From Alcanivorax sp. (GTDB lineage Bacteria; Pseudomonadota; Gammaproteobacteria; Pseudomonadales; Alcanivoracaceae), in the NCBI RefSeq assembly GCF_017794965.1, contig NZ_CP051240.1:3782001-3846000 (forward strand): a stretch of 64,000 nt of DNA. The letters are read 5' to 3'. Positions 34,627 through 42,567 of this stretch are shown one piece after another. Position numbers and translations under genes: made by a program. Position 1 is the first letter of the stretch. Every line of letters starts with the position of its first letter. A model generated the notes under the pieces. It was not told where the DNA came from. It saw only the letters and a program-made list of their open reading frames with translations, and ran no database searches.

Positions 34627-36738
34627 ATGGCAAGCGTTGCATTTTCCGATAAATATTTTAACAGCCTGTCCAAGTTGACCCCGAACGAGCAGAGCCAGGC
34701 CAACAAGGCCGTCATGCTTTTTCAGAATGATCCCTGGCATGGTGGTTTGCATTACGAAAAGCTGGCCGCATTCCGGGATGACAAGCTGCGTTCCATCAGA
34801 GTTAATCAGGACGTGCGTATCATTCTCGCCTCGGCAGAAAAGGAAGATCTCTACCTGATGCTGTATGTGGATCATCACGATGATGCCTATAACTGGGCAT
34901 CCAAGCGAAAGGTGGAGATCAATCCGAATACCGGGACCCTGCAGGTCTATACGGCAGAGGAAAACGCAGTCAAGCAAGCCGATGTCGAGAAAGGAATGCC
35001 GGATCGACCGGGCCTGTTCGATGCCATCCGGGACCGACAGCTATTGCAGCTTGGTGTCCCTGAGGATGCGTTGCCATTGGTGCGGGAGATGAAAATCGAG
35101 GCGCATCTGGAATCGGCCAAGGTAAACGAGCAGCTTCCAGAAGATGCCTATGAGGGGCTCTTTCTGCTGATGGCGGGAGCCAGCTTTGAAGAAGCGTATA
35201 ATGAAGTGGTTCCGGCGGCCCCACAGGATGTTGATACCAATGACTTCATGGCTGCATTGGCTCGCCCGGAAACGCAGGCGCATTTTGCCGTTGCCGAAAA
35301 TGAAGAAGAACTCAAAGCAGTATTGAATCAGTCAATTGAGAAATGGCGTGTTTTTCTGCATCCGGCTCAGCGTCGATTGGTTGAAGGCAAGAAGAATGGT
35401 GCCGTGCGGGTGCTGGGCGGCGCGGGTACCGGTAAAACCGTGGTCGCCATGCACAGGGCTAAATGGCTGGCAGACCATGTGGCGTCTGCAGGGTCGAAGA
35501 TCCTCTTCACCACTTTTACACGCAATCTGGCCACGGATATTCAACAGAACCTGAACAAGATTTGCAGCCAGGAGGAGCTGGAGCAGATCGAGGTCATGAA
35601 TCTTGATGCCTGGGTGATGGGGTTCCTGAAGAAGCGCGGCTATGACTATGGCCTGCTGATGGACAGCCGGCAGGAACGGCAGCTCTGGACCCAGGCCTAT
35701 TCAGAAAAGCCCGCCGGTATCGATCTGAGTATGGCCTTCTTTCAGGAGGAATGGGCCAGGGTAATACAGCCCCAATCCATATCCAGTGTGGATGAGTACA
35801 AGAAAGCATCACGTATTGGCCGGGGGACACGATTAAATCGCAAGCAGCGGATCGAGATCTGGCCGGTTTTTGAGCGATTCCGTCATCTGCTAGCCAGCAA
35901 CCACCTAAAGGAAACGGATGATGCCTATCGCGATGCTCGCGAGTTGCTGGAGGCAAACCCGGATCTCCGTCCGAATATCTGCTCTGTTGTTGTCGATGAA
36001 GCCCAGGATATGGGCACCCAGGCATTCCTGCTGCTTCGTGCATTAGTGCCGAAAGGGGCAAACGATATCTTCATCGTCGGCGACGGCCATCAACGTATCT
36101 ATGGCAAGAACAAGGTGGTGCTGGGGCAGTGTGGCATTGATATCCGGGGCCGCAGTGCAAGGCTGAAAGTGAATTACCGCACAACCGATGAAACCCGAAA
36201 GCTGGCAGTCAGTATTCTTGAGAATGTAGAGGTAGATGACCTGGATGGTGGGGAAGACACCCACCGCTTCTACCATTCCCTGATGCACGGTCCTGCCCCG
36301 GTGGTTCAGTGCTTTGATTCCATTGATCAGCAGGTTAGCGCGATTCTGGAAGCGATCAAGGAGCACAGTCTCGCTCCGGAAGCTTGTTGCGTTATTGCCC
36401 GTACACGTAAAGAGCTCGGCAGTTTGCAGGGTGCTCTTGAAGGCAAGAACCAGCTTTGTCACACCCTTGACGGACGAAGCTCAAGCACTCCTGAAGGCTC
36501 GATCAATCTGGCGACCATGCACAGGGTCAAGGGGCTCGAGTTCGATGCGGTTTTCCTTGCCTCTGCTAACAAGGGATTGGTTCCCCTGGATTTCGTGGTC
36601 AATTCAGCTGCTGATGTTGTCACACGAAGACAGTTGGAGAATGAAGAGCGGGCACTGGTTTATGTGAGTCTTACCCGGGCGAGGAAGCTGGCTTATGTGT
36701 TTGGTTATGGGGTGATGAGTGAGTGGTTTGGGGTTTAA
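34627..36738 (+). CDS. UvrD-like helicase with RelE/ParE-like N-terminus
   Basis: A protein of 703 residues. Residues 1-100 resemble a RelE/ParE-type toxin fold (FSDKYFNSLSKL, then LHYEKLAAFRDDKLRSIRVN and RIILASAEKEDLYLMLYV DHHDDAY). The helicase follows: GGAGTGKTVVAMHRAKWL (about 264), VVDEAQDMG (about 456), VNYRTTDETRK (about 516), MHRVKGLEFDAV (about 632) and YVSLTRARK (about 680), i.e. superfamily 1A. The ATG at 34627 follows AAGGAG and begins one base after the previous stop. RelE-like modules fused to UvrD-like helicases occur in bacterial genomes; the N-terminal domain more likely binds nucleic acid or ribosomes than acts alone, but this is inference. Confidence 0.83.
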   Translation: MASVAFSDKYFNSLSKLTPNEQSQANKAVMLFQNDPWHGGLHYEKLAAFRDDKLRSIRVNQDVRIILASAEKEDLYLMLYVDHHDDAYNWASKRKVEINPNTGTLQVYTAEENAVKQADVEKGMPDRPGLFDAIRDRQLLQLGVPEDALPLVREMKIEAHLESAKVNEQLPEDAYEGLFLLMAGASFEEAYNEVVPAAPQDVDTNDFMAALARPETQAHFAVAENEEELKAVLNQSIEKWRVFLHPAQRRLVEGKKNGAVRVLGGAGTGKTVVAMHRAKWLADHVASAGSKILFTTFTRNLATDIQQNLNKICSQEELEQIEVMNLDAWVMGFLKKRGYDYGLLMDSRQERQLWTQAYSEKPAGIDLSMAFFQEEWARVIQPQSISSVDEYKKASRIGRGTRLNRKQRIEIWPVFERFRHLLASNHLKETDDAYRDARELLEANPDLRPNICSVVVDEAQDMGTQAFLLLRALVPKGANDIFIVGDGHQRIYGKNKVVLGQCGIDIRGRSARLKVNYRTTDETRKLAVSILENVEVDDLDGGEDTHRFYHSLMHGPAPVVQCFDSIDQQVSAILEAIKEHSLAPEACCVIARTRKELGSLQGALEGKNQLCHTLDGRSSSTPEGSINLATMHRVKGLEFDAVFLASANKGLVPLDFVVNSAADVVTRRQLENEERALVYVSLTRARKLAYVFGYGVMSEWFGV

Positions 36739-36906
36739 AAAAAGAGTTATCGAATCGGTGGAAGTGATAGGAGATGAAACCCGACTTTTCATTATTGGGT
36801 GGTCTGGGTCAACAAGATTGTTCACTTCATCAGCATGTCATGCTTGCGGCTGCTTTGAAATATGAATCTTCATAACATAATAAATTAAAATTATTTGGAG
36901 GCAGGG

Positions 36907-38304
36907 ATGCGAGATCGTTTGATTCAGACATCACCATCAGGTGAAGTTACTTCTTGGGTAAGAAAGAACCTCATCGAGGTAGAGAAAAAGGAAGAGCACC
37001 TTGAGGCCGTATTGGCTGAGCATTGGGATTTGCTGTGCCTTGAGGACGTGGGGGTATTCGCCAAGAATGTTCATGTTGTTCGACAGGCGAGTGCTAAGGA
37101 TATTACCGGTGCTCAAAAATACCCGGATATTTTGTTTTTGACAGATTCCGGGCATGTCGGGGTGGTTGAGGTAAAGCGATACTCAAACCCTGAGCTTGCG
37201 GGAAGAAAGGTGGTTTCCCAAATTCTTGATTATGGCGCCACAATTACGACTCTGCCTGAGCCAGACCAGGTTAGACTTTTCAGAGGCCCCGGATCGGGTG
37301 CATTGTCCTTCGAGGAGTTAGTTGGAGAGGTTTTCTCTGACTGTCGAAATGCTAGTGCCTTGGCGGCAAGATTGGCCCGCCAATTAAAGTATGGGCAGCT
37401 TCATTACATCATTGCCTGCGACCGCGCCCCGGATGGATTGTCGGCATGGATAAAGTCGATTAGTCAAAGTGATGCAACTGACTTTTCAGTCTCTGTTGTA
37501 GAGGTGTCCCCCTATCAAAGAGAAGAAGGAGAGGGTGGCATCATTTGGTTTTCGGCGCCGAAGATAAAGACAGAAACCATACAGAGAACCACCATCTGCT
37601 TTGATGTTGACTCTTCAGGAAATCGCGTAAATGTATTTTTGAATAGCGAAGTGACTGAGGAAGGCGTCGATGTGCTCAGCGGTGGGGATGATGAGAAAAG
37701 GGTTACAAATTTTGATCGATTTCAGTCTTCGGAACAATCATTAAATAGTGTCGTTTCCTGGGGTGACCATGACCTTTACTCGATTCTTAAAGGGCTTCAC
37801 AACGAAGTCATACATGAGAATTGGGATTGGGTTTATGACGGGTTCTCGGAGTCAGAGCATGTGTGTTTTCTACGTGGCAAGCGCAGCCCTGGGTTTGTCG
37901 AAGGAAGGTATGGTATTAACTGGCTTAAGCCCTGGCGGCCCAGCCTGTTCGCCGGCGTTTACTTCTATGGCTGGGATCATGGCTTAGAGGCGAGTGAAGA
38001 AGCGGGCGACTTTGCGATCATTCTTGATGTCGATACTAAATGGGGCCGCGATAGTGGGTTCTATGATTCGGCACAGTTTCAGACACTGATGAATAGGCTG
38101 GGATCCCTGGCCGATTGGCAATTCGCAAAAACACAAAACCGATATCATCCAATCATGATAAGAAAGCCGATGTCCAGAGCGTTCCATGGTGTGAACTCCG
38201 TGGAGGGATTGAAGCAGCGATGGTTGGACCTGGCAAACGATGGTTTGACTCAGATGCTTTCTGGTGGAGAATTGGTGGAGTTTAGACAAAGTATCAATGA
38301 TTGA
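36907..38304 (+). CDS. PD-(D/E)XK-type nuclease-like protein
   Basis: A protein of 465 residues. The N-terminal 120 residues include YPDILFLTDSGHVGVVEVKR (about 71-90), which contains the PD ... E-x-K spacing of the PD-(D/E)XK nuclease superfamily, with a following helix (VVSQILDYGATI). The rest is of unknown fold and has several Trp-rich segments (ENWDWVYDGFSES, YFYGWDHGLEAS). GGAGG six bases before the ATG at 36907 fixes the start. A gap of 168 AT-rich bases separates it from the UvrD-like gene, so it may have its own promoter. It is the last plus-strand gene of the cluster. DNA cleavage is inferred from the motif. Confidence 0.72.
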   Translation: MRDRLIQTSPSGEVTSWVRKNLIEVEKKEEHLEAVLAEHWDLLCLEDVGVFAKNVHVVRQASAKDITGAQKYPDILFLTDSGHVGVVEVKRYSNPELAGRKVVSQILDYGATITTLPEPDQVRLFRGPGSGALSFEELVGEVFSDCRNASALAARLARQLKYGQLHYIIACDRAPDGLSAWIKSISQSDATDFSVSVVEVSPYQREEGEGGIIWFSAPKIKTETIQRTTICFDVDSSGNRVNVFLNSEVTEEGVDVLSGGDDEKRVTNFDRFQSSEQSLNSVVSWGDHDLYSILKGLHNEVIHENWDWVYDGFSESEHVCFLRGKRSPGFVEGRYGINWLKPWRPSLFAGVYFYGWDHGLEASEEAGDFAIILDVDTKWGRDSGFYDSAQFQTLMNRLGSLADWQFAKTQNRYHPIMIRKPMSRAFHGVNSVEGLKQRWLDLANDGLTQMLSGGELVEFRQSIND

Positions 38305-38370
38305 TTCTGTGGTCGCAAGAGAGGTTAGCTGATATTTGCACATATGACTGGTTTAATCAGGCTCGATGTG

Positions 38371-38420
38371 GCAGACACATTCTGAAGAGCCTTTTTCCTT
38401 ATTTTTCAGAATGAGTCTGC
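38371..38420. terminator. Hairpin between convergent genes (possible bidirectional terminator)
   Basis: GCAGACACATTCTGAA (38371-38386) and TTCAGAATGAGTCTGC (38405-38420) pair with a single mismatch over 16 bases, leaving an 18-base loop that contains CTTTTT. It lies between the convergent nuclease-like and metallo-beta-lactamase genes. The T-runs are in the loop rather than after the stem, so classic Rho-independent function is not certain. Confidence 0.5.
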
Positions 38421-38435
38421 CCGATATTGCTTGAA

Positions 38436-40136
38436 TTACTCGGCTTGATTTTCGATATGTTTTTTCAAATCAGGTCGTTGCTTAAAGATAGCTAATAATT
38501 GTTCGAGATCTTCGTCTTCGTAGTTATTTGCCTCTGGTTCTAGTGATATCCAACCGGATTCCTCTCCGGGTAGCTGTATGTCCAAGTCCATGCCAAGCTC
38601 TGCTGATTTCGAGAAAAGAGCATCTCTCAACGCATACCTGTTTCTGTCATCTCCGTGTTGAAGAAAAATGGTGTCTCCGGCGGGCAAGTAGCCCTTTTTT
38701 GCATTGCATAGCACCCAATTCAAAAGATCTTCCTGGTCTCCGTGGGCTGAATAACCTTTGATTTCCTCGATGTTCGCCATGATATCGGCGATAGCGATGC
38801 TTTGCTTGCTATTCGGCCAATGGATTATGTTGCTGTTCATTCTCCTGTCAGGGATTGGAAGGCCCCGAATGGATAAAAGCTTCCCGCAAATGGTGTTTGC
38901 TCCGCAAAATCCCGTCGTTGCCACAATGTTGTTTTTGTTAGTTAACAACATCGGAAGCCAGTAAGCAGCGCGACCAGCGTCACCGTTTCCGGACCCTGTT
39001 ACGATGACGGTCGGACGGTTAGAGGAGGCTGCTTCCTCCCGCGAGGGAATTCTCCGGGATATAATGGGCTTCCAGTTGTGGGCAATCTGGTTGCCTTCCA
39101 GCAACCCCTCCCACTTACTGTTGTCTTTATAGAGGCTGATGGCATCCATGGCCTTTACTGCCTCCTTAAGATGGTCCGGGTGGTTGTTGGTAAGTCCCAA
39201 AAGGTCGAACACTTGTTTGCCGAGCCACATAGGCCTCGTCTTCTTGGGATTGCTCTCCGTTTTCGACCAGAATCTGCGTGTTTCATCCAGAATTTCACGA
39301 CCGAGCGGGAAGTCATAGTAAAAGTCGACTTGCTCATAGCGTCCAGGATCTTCAGCAACGATGGCATGCAAGTCGAACAGGACATCCTGGCTTCGTCCTA
39401 GAGCGAAAGCGGGAATGAGGAGTGTTCCCTGAGAGTGGAGGATATTGTCAATGAGAGACTTTAGATGGTCTCTACGAATGCTTGGAGCTTTATCTGAGGA
39501 GCTGCGGTTTGTGGATCCATAAGTGGATTCCATGACGGCATAATTATGATGGCCTGGATTCATTGTATGGCGAATGGCAGGTAGTACTTCATTATCTTGA
39601 GGCTGAGGTCCAATATCGCCTGAAAAAACGATGCTTCTTTGTTCTGGTGACATCGGCCTTCCCCAGTGAATGCTGACCGATACCGCGCCAAGTATATGGC
39701 CGCTTCTCTGATACTGGACAAAAAGGTCTTGGTCTACGGGGTGGTAGCCCCCCAGAAGAGGTTCTTTTTTAAAATGACACCATTCAATTCTGTCTATATT
39801 TTCCTGATTGAATAAATCAGGGCTCAAATGCATTGAATTTTGATACTGAATCTTGGCGATTTCCGCTGTTTCTTCGGTGCAGTAAACCTTTCCAGAAAAA
39901 CCAGATTCGTAGAGTGAAGGGATGAGCCCGCTGTGGTCCATATGTGCGTGAGTGAGCACAATAAATTGAATCTCAGCCGGGTCGAATGGCCACTCTTGGT
40001 GATTCCACTGATCCGCAGTAATTTCACCCTGCTGCATTCCGCAGTCGATTAAGAAGCTCCAGCCTTTCTCATTGTCACGCATCCAGGTGCAGGATCCCGT
40101 TACTTTTCCCAACGGTCCAATGAATTTGATTTCCAT
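38436..40136 (-). CDS. Metallo-beta-lactamase/beta-CASP ribonuclease-like protein
   Basis: A hydrolase of 566 residues. LTHAHMDHSG at residues 61-70 is the HxHxDH zinc motif; SGHILGAVSV (about 145) and VFSGDIGP (about 170) supply further metal ligands, and GTLLIPAFALGRSQD with a later GFCGANTICG and YSAHGDQEDLL correspond to the beta-CASP region and terminal His motif. This is the CPSF73/Ysh1-like branch of RNA or DNA processing nucleases. It is transcribed on the minus strand behind the XRE regulator, 78 bases away, and converges on the plus-strand defence genes. AT-rich composition suggests separate acquisition. Defence function is inferred from location only. Confidence 0.85.
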   Translation of the reverse strand: MEIKFIGPLGKVTGSCTWMRDNEKGWSFLIDCGMQQGEITADQWNHQEWPFDPAEIQFIVLTHAHMDHSGLIPSLYESGFSGKVYCTEETAEIAKIQYQNSMHLSPDLFNQENIDRIEWCHFKKEPLLGGYHPVDQDLFVQYQRSGHILGAVSVSIHWGRPMSPEQRSIVFSGDIGPQPQDNEVLPAIRHTMNPGHHNYAVMESTYGSTNRSSSDKAPSIRRDHLKSLIDNILHSQGTLLIPAFALGRSQDVLFDLHAIVAEDPGRYEQVDFYYDFPLGREILDETRRFWSKTESNPKKTRPMWLGKQVFDLLGLTNNHPDHLKEAVKAMDAISLYKDNSKWEGLLEGNQIAHNWKPIISRRIPSREEAASSNRPTVIVTGSGNGDAGRAAYWLPMLLTNKNNIVATTGFCGANTICGKLLSIRGLPIPDRRMNSNIIHWPNSKQSIAIADIMANIEEIKGYSAHGDQEDLLNWVLCNAKKGYLPAGDTIFLQHGDDRNRYALRDALFSKSAELGMDLDIQLPGEESGWISLEPEANNYEDEDLEQLLAIFKQRPDLKKHIENQAE

Positions 40137-40214
40137 AGTGATTTCCTTATTTCATCGAGAGTTCAATCAAAATTATGAACAGCTCATTCAGATAGACTTA
40201 GAAAATAGGCCGCT

Positions 40215-41285
40215 TTATGACTCGCGACATTCAGCGGCTTTCAGATTCTGGCGTCGGTGCTCGTATACTTCTTTTACCTCTTCGATGCAGTCCATTAGTT
40301 CGCTTAGTTTCGGTAGCCCTTTGTTTTCTGATGATCCGATCTTTCTAAATAGCGGTTTATCTTTGAGCTCAAGGGCTACGGCAATGCGATGGCCCCAAGA
40401 GCTCGGGAATGGGGCGATGGAAAGATCATCGGTATGGACACGAGTGATAGAAATATGCGCATTGCAGAAAGGTTGTTTCAGCATCAGGTCTAATGAAATT
40501 CCGCCCTCAGTGGAGAAAGCGTTTACTGTGCACTCAGGCATGTTTCGGCAAAGGGAAACAATGAACCAAAGAACCAGGGTTTCGTCCTGAAGAAACACGG
40601 TTTTAGCGGGACCAACTTCTTCATATACCCTAAGGCTTACCATGAATTGGGTTTGCTCACCGATGTGTTTGCCGTTGTCATAAAACTCGGGGTAGAAACT
40701 GGACAAGATTCTTCGGATGTCTCGCCCCAATGCGTGCTTCGGCCATTGCGTCATGGGCCGCCAGACATAACCAGTGGCCTGACTGTAATGAAGCTCTTTC
40801 AGCACAAACTCTACGAATTGTTCGCCACTGTTGCGGATAGGGATTTGGAGAGCGCCTTCTTTACTGTCTGGCGAAATAGACCAAGAGGGGATGGGGCCGG
40901 TAGGAAACTCTGGTAGGCCGCCCCCAGTCATGTCCTTGACTGGAAAGGGGCGCTCGCAGTCAATGTAATCCTTAATGAAGGGAACGACTTCGTAGTCCTT
41001 GTTGAAAAGGTGTCGCTGAGGTTTGCCTTCGTCGATACCCGGGTGCTGCACTTCACAAAAGAAAGGTGAGAACAATTCCGCTCTTTCCAACCCCTGCAGG
41101 TGCTTCACCGTAACGCCCAGAAACTTAGCTATCTTCTCTGCGGTTGTCTTAAGACACGTTCCCCGTTTCTCGAGTTGATTATAGGCCCTACGAGAGATCC
41201 CTACATTTTCTGCAACCGCTTCCTGAGATAGGCTGCCCCGTGTTTCTTTGAGGATGGTTGTGTCGAGTTCGATGTCCCTGGCCAT
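40215..41285 (-). CDS. XRE-family regulator with large C-terminal domain
   Basis: A protein of 356 residues. Residues of about 10-62 are a Cro/C1 HTH (LSQEAVAENVGISRRAYNQL, then KIAKFLGVTVKHLQGLE). The remaining 290 residues are an unrecognised domain, perhaps a sensor, without membrane helices. AGGGGAA before the ATG at 41285 sets the start; an ATG at 41345 would be 20 residues longer. It lies directly upstream of the metallo-beta-lactamase gene on the same strand, so the pair looks like a regulator plus effector module of its own beside the main cluster. The upstream region is shared divergently with the Fic module. Confidence 0.8.
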   Translation of the reverse strand: MARDIELDTTILKETRGSLSQEAVAENVGISRRAYNQLEKRGTCLKTTAEKIAKFLGVTVKHLQGLERAELFSPFFCEVQHPGIDEGKPQRHLFNKDYEVVPFIKDYIDCERPFPVKDMTGGGLPEFPTGPIPSWSISPDSKEGALQIPIRNSGEQFVEFVLKELHYSQATGYVWRPMTQWPKHALGRDIRRILSSFYPEFYDNGKHIGEQTQFMVSLRVYEEVGPAKTVFLQDETLVLWFIVSLCRNMPECTVNAFSTEGGISLDLMLKQPFCNAHISITRVHTDDLSIAPFPSSWGHRIAVALELKDKPLFRKIGSSENKGLPKLSELMDCIEEVKEVYEHRRQNLKAAECRES

Positions 41286-41439
41286 TGTTTTCCCCTGTCC
41301 TAGTGAGTTGATGAGCGGAGTATCTGCTGCACATAAATCACACACAAGATCGCATATGTGATGTATGATGTCGTGTGGTTGGATTTTATGCAGGGCTGCT
41401 GGACTGTTATTGGGTGCTTAGTGGTTCCACGCTTTAGTT

Positions 41440-41519
41440 GCTAGCCTGCTGGCGATGGTGTGTTGGTTGGGCTGGTTTCGCCTGCGGGCATACCCGAAAG
41501 GGCGCAGAGGGTTCCTTCA
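41440..41519. repeat. REP-like pair
   Basis: GCTAGCCTGCTGGCGATGG at about 41440-41458 and the partner beginning TTTCGCCTGCGGGCATACCC form the same paired arrangement as at 47447-47524. It lies between the XRE gene and the YhfG-Fic promoter. Confidence 0.55.
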
Positions 41520-41551
41520 GGTGTTGTGGGCTGAGGCATAGGGGGTGGTTA

Positions 41552-41585
41552 AAATCTGGCCAGATTTCTTGCCATTTGTTATAAT
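41552..41585 (+). promoter_or_regulatory. Promoter and palindromic operator of the YhfG-Fic pair
   Basis: AAATCTGGCCAGATTT (41552-41567) is a perfect 16-base palindrome. TATAAT (41580-41585) is a consensus -10 box, and the -35 position (about 41557-41562) falls inside the palindrome. Binding of a repressor to this site would block the promoter, as expected of an autoregulated toxin-antitoxin operon. Confidence 0.75.
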
Positions 41586-41616
41586 AAACAGACATTTACC
41601 TGCTAATGGGTGTGTC

Positions 41617-41796
41617 ATGTCGTCTCCTTCTGTTCAGGCCAAAAAGGCCTACTTTGCCAAGGTGCGGAAAGCCAACTATTCGGCGAGCCTGCGCCTGGAG
41701 GGCTTTGTGGTGCAGAAGGATGGGGCTGTGAAGAAGCATGCTTCCCGCGAGGCCGCAGTGATTGCTCATACACGTCAGGTGAAAACGAAAGCCTGA
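41617..41796 (+). CDS. YhfG-family antitoxin of the Fic toxin
   Basis: A protein of 59 residues matching YhfG, encoded before fic in enterobacteria. It contains SLRLEG (Ser24, Glu28, Gly29), which fits the class I antitoxin inhibition motif (S/T)-x3-E-(G/N) that blocks ATP positioning in the Fic active site. An upstream in-frame start at 41545 exists but overlaps the promoter, so the ATG at 41617 is correct. The Fic gene follows one base after the stop. The small basic protein, or its complex with Fic, may bind the palindrome at 41552; that last point is inference. Confidence 0.82.
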   Translation: MSSPSVQAKKAYFAKVRKANYSASLRLEGFVVQKDGAVKKHASREAAVIAHTRQVKTKA

Positions 41797-41797
41797 G

Positions 41798-42397
41798 ATG
41801 GATAAATACGGGGTGGGCCAGGACAGTTACTGTTACCCCGATACTGAGGTGCTGAAAAACCGCCTCAACATTGAAGATGACGAAGCCCTTTCTGAGGCAG
41901 AGCGGGAAATCACCGAGCTTGCCGCTGAAGACATCGAGTTTGAACCCCCTCCCTACGATCTTGCTACCCTCCAACGTATCCACCGACAGTTATTTGCCGA
42001 TATTTATGACTGGGCCGGAGATATCCGTACCGTAGATGTCTCCAAGGGGGATACGCGTTTCTGTACGACCCAACGCATTGTTCCTGAAGCTGAGAAACTG
42101 TTTGAACAGCTGGAGGATAAGGGCTGGTTCGAAGGTTTGCCTCGTCATGTGTTTATTGATGCGCTTTCTGAGCTTTACGGTGAGCTCAACATGGTGCATC
42201 CGTTTCGGGAGGGTAATGGTCGGGCACTGCGTCTGTTGTTTGAATTCATCATTGTGAATGCGGGTTATGAAATCAGCTGGAGCGGGGTGGATGAAGACGA
42301 GTGGCTTGAGGCGAATATTCTTTCTGCGTTGGCAGTTGATGCTTCGGGGTTGCGGGCCATTTTCGAGAAGTGCGTTGGTGGTTTGATCGAGGGGTGA
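41798..42397 (+). CDS. fic: Fic-domain protein (AMPylating toxin)
   Basis: A protein of 199 residues. HPFREGNGR at residues 134-142 is the complete Fic catalytic motif HPFx(D/E)GNGR, and the preceding helices (LQRIHRQLFADIYDWAGDIR) are the usual Fic core. The enzyme transfers AMP from ATP to a protein target; the class paired with YhfG-type antitoxins is known to AMPylate type II topoisomerases in some bacteria. The catalytic residues are intact, so activity is expected if released from the antitoxin. It probably serves as an addiction or growth-control module of the island. Confidence 0.88.
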   Translation: MDKYGVGQDSYCYPDTEVLKNRLNIEDDEALSEAEREITELAAEDIEFEPPPYDLATLQRIHRQLFADIYDWAGDIRTVDVSKGDTRFCTTQRIVPEAEKLFEQLEDKGWFEGLPRHVFIDALSELYGELNMVHPFREGNGRALRLLFEFIIVNAGYEISWSGVDEDEWLEANILSALAVDASGLRAIFEKCVGGLIEG

Positions 42398-42402
42398 TTA
42401 TT

Positions 42403-42481
42403 TGTGGGAGCGGTGATTCCGGCGCCATGGGTTTTGGCCTCGCTGGGGCTCGGATCGCGGTGGAACCACCGCTCCTACAAA
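42403..42481. repeat. Palindromic repeat with 20-base arms
   Basis: TTTGTGGGAGCGGTGATTCC and GGAACCACCGCTCCTACAAA are inverted copies with two mismatches, enclosing about 40 bases. It directly follows fic and could terminate its transcript by forming a hairpin. Confidence 0.6.
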
Positions 42482-42526
42482 ACATTTCCGTGATGAGTGG
42501 TTCGTCCAACAAGAGAGGCTCCTGCG

Positions 42527-42567
42527 GTTGGCGGAGATTGGCGCACGCCAATTTCCGCCCTACGGGA
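42527..42567. repeat. GGCGGAGAT...CCGCCCTACG palindromic repeat overlapping the jetD stop
   Basis: TTGGCGGAGATTGGCGCACG followed by CCAATTTCCGCCCTACG is a palindrome that recurs at 63863-63901. The jetD stop codon (TAG on the minus strand, 42560-42562) falls inside the CCCTACGG end, so the repeat supplies the end of the gene. Confidence 0.6.
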
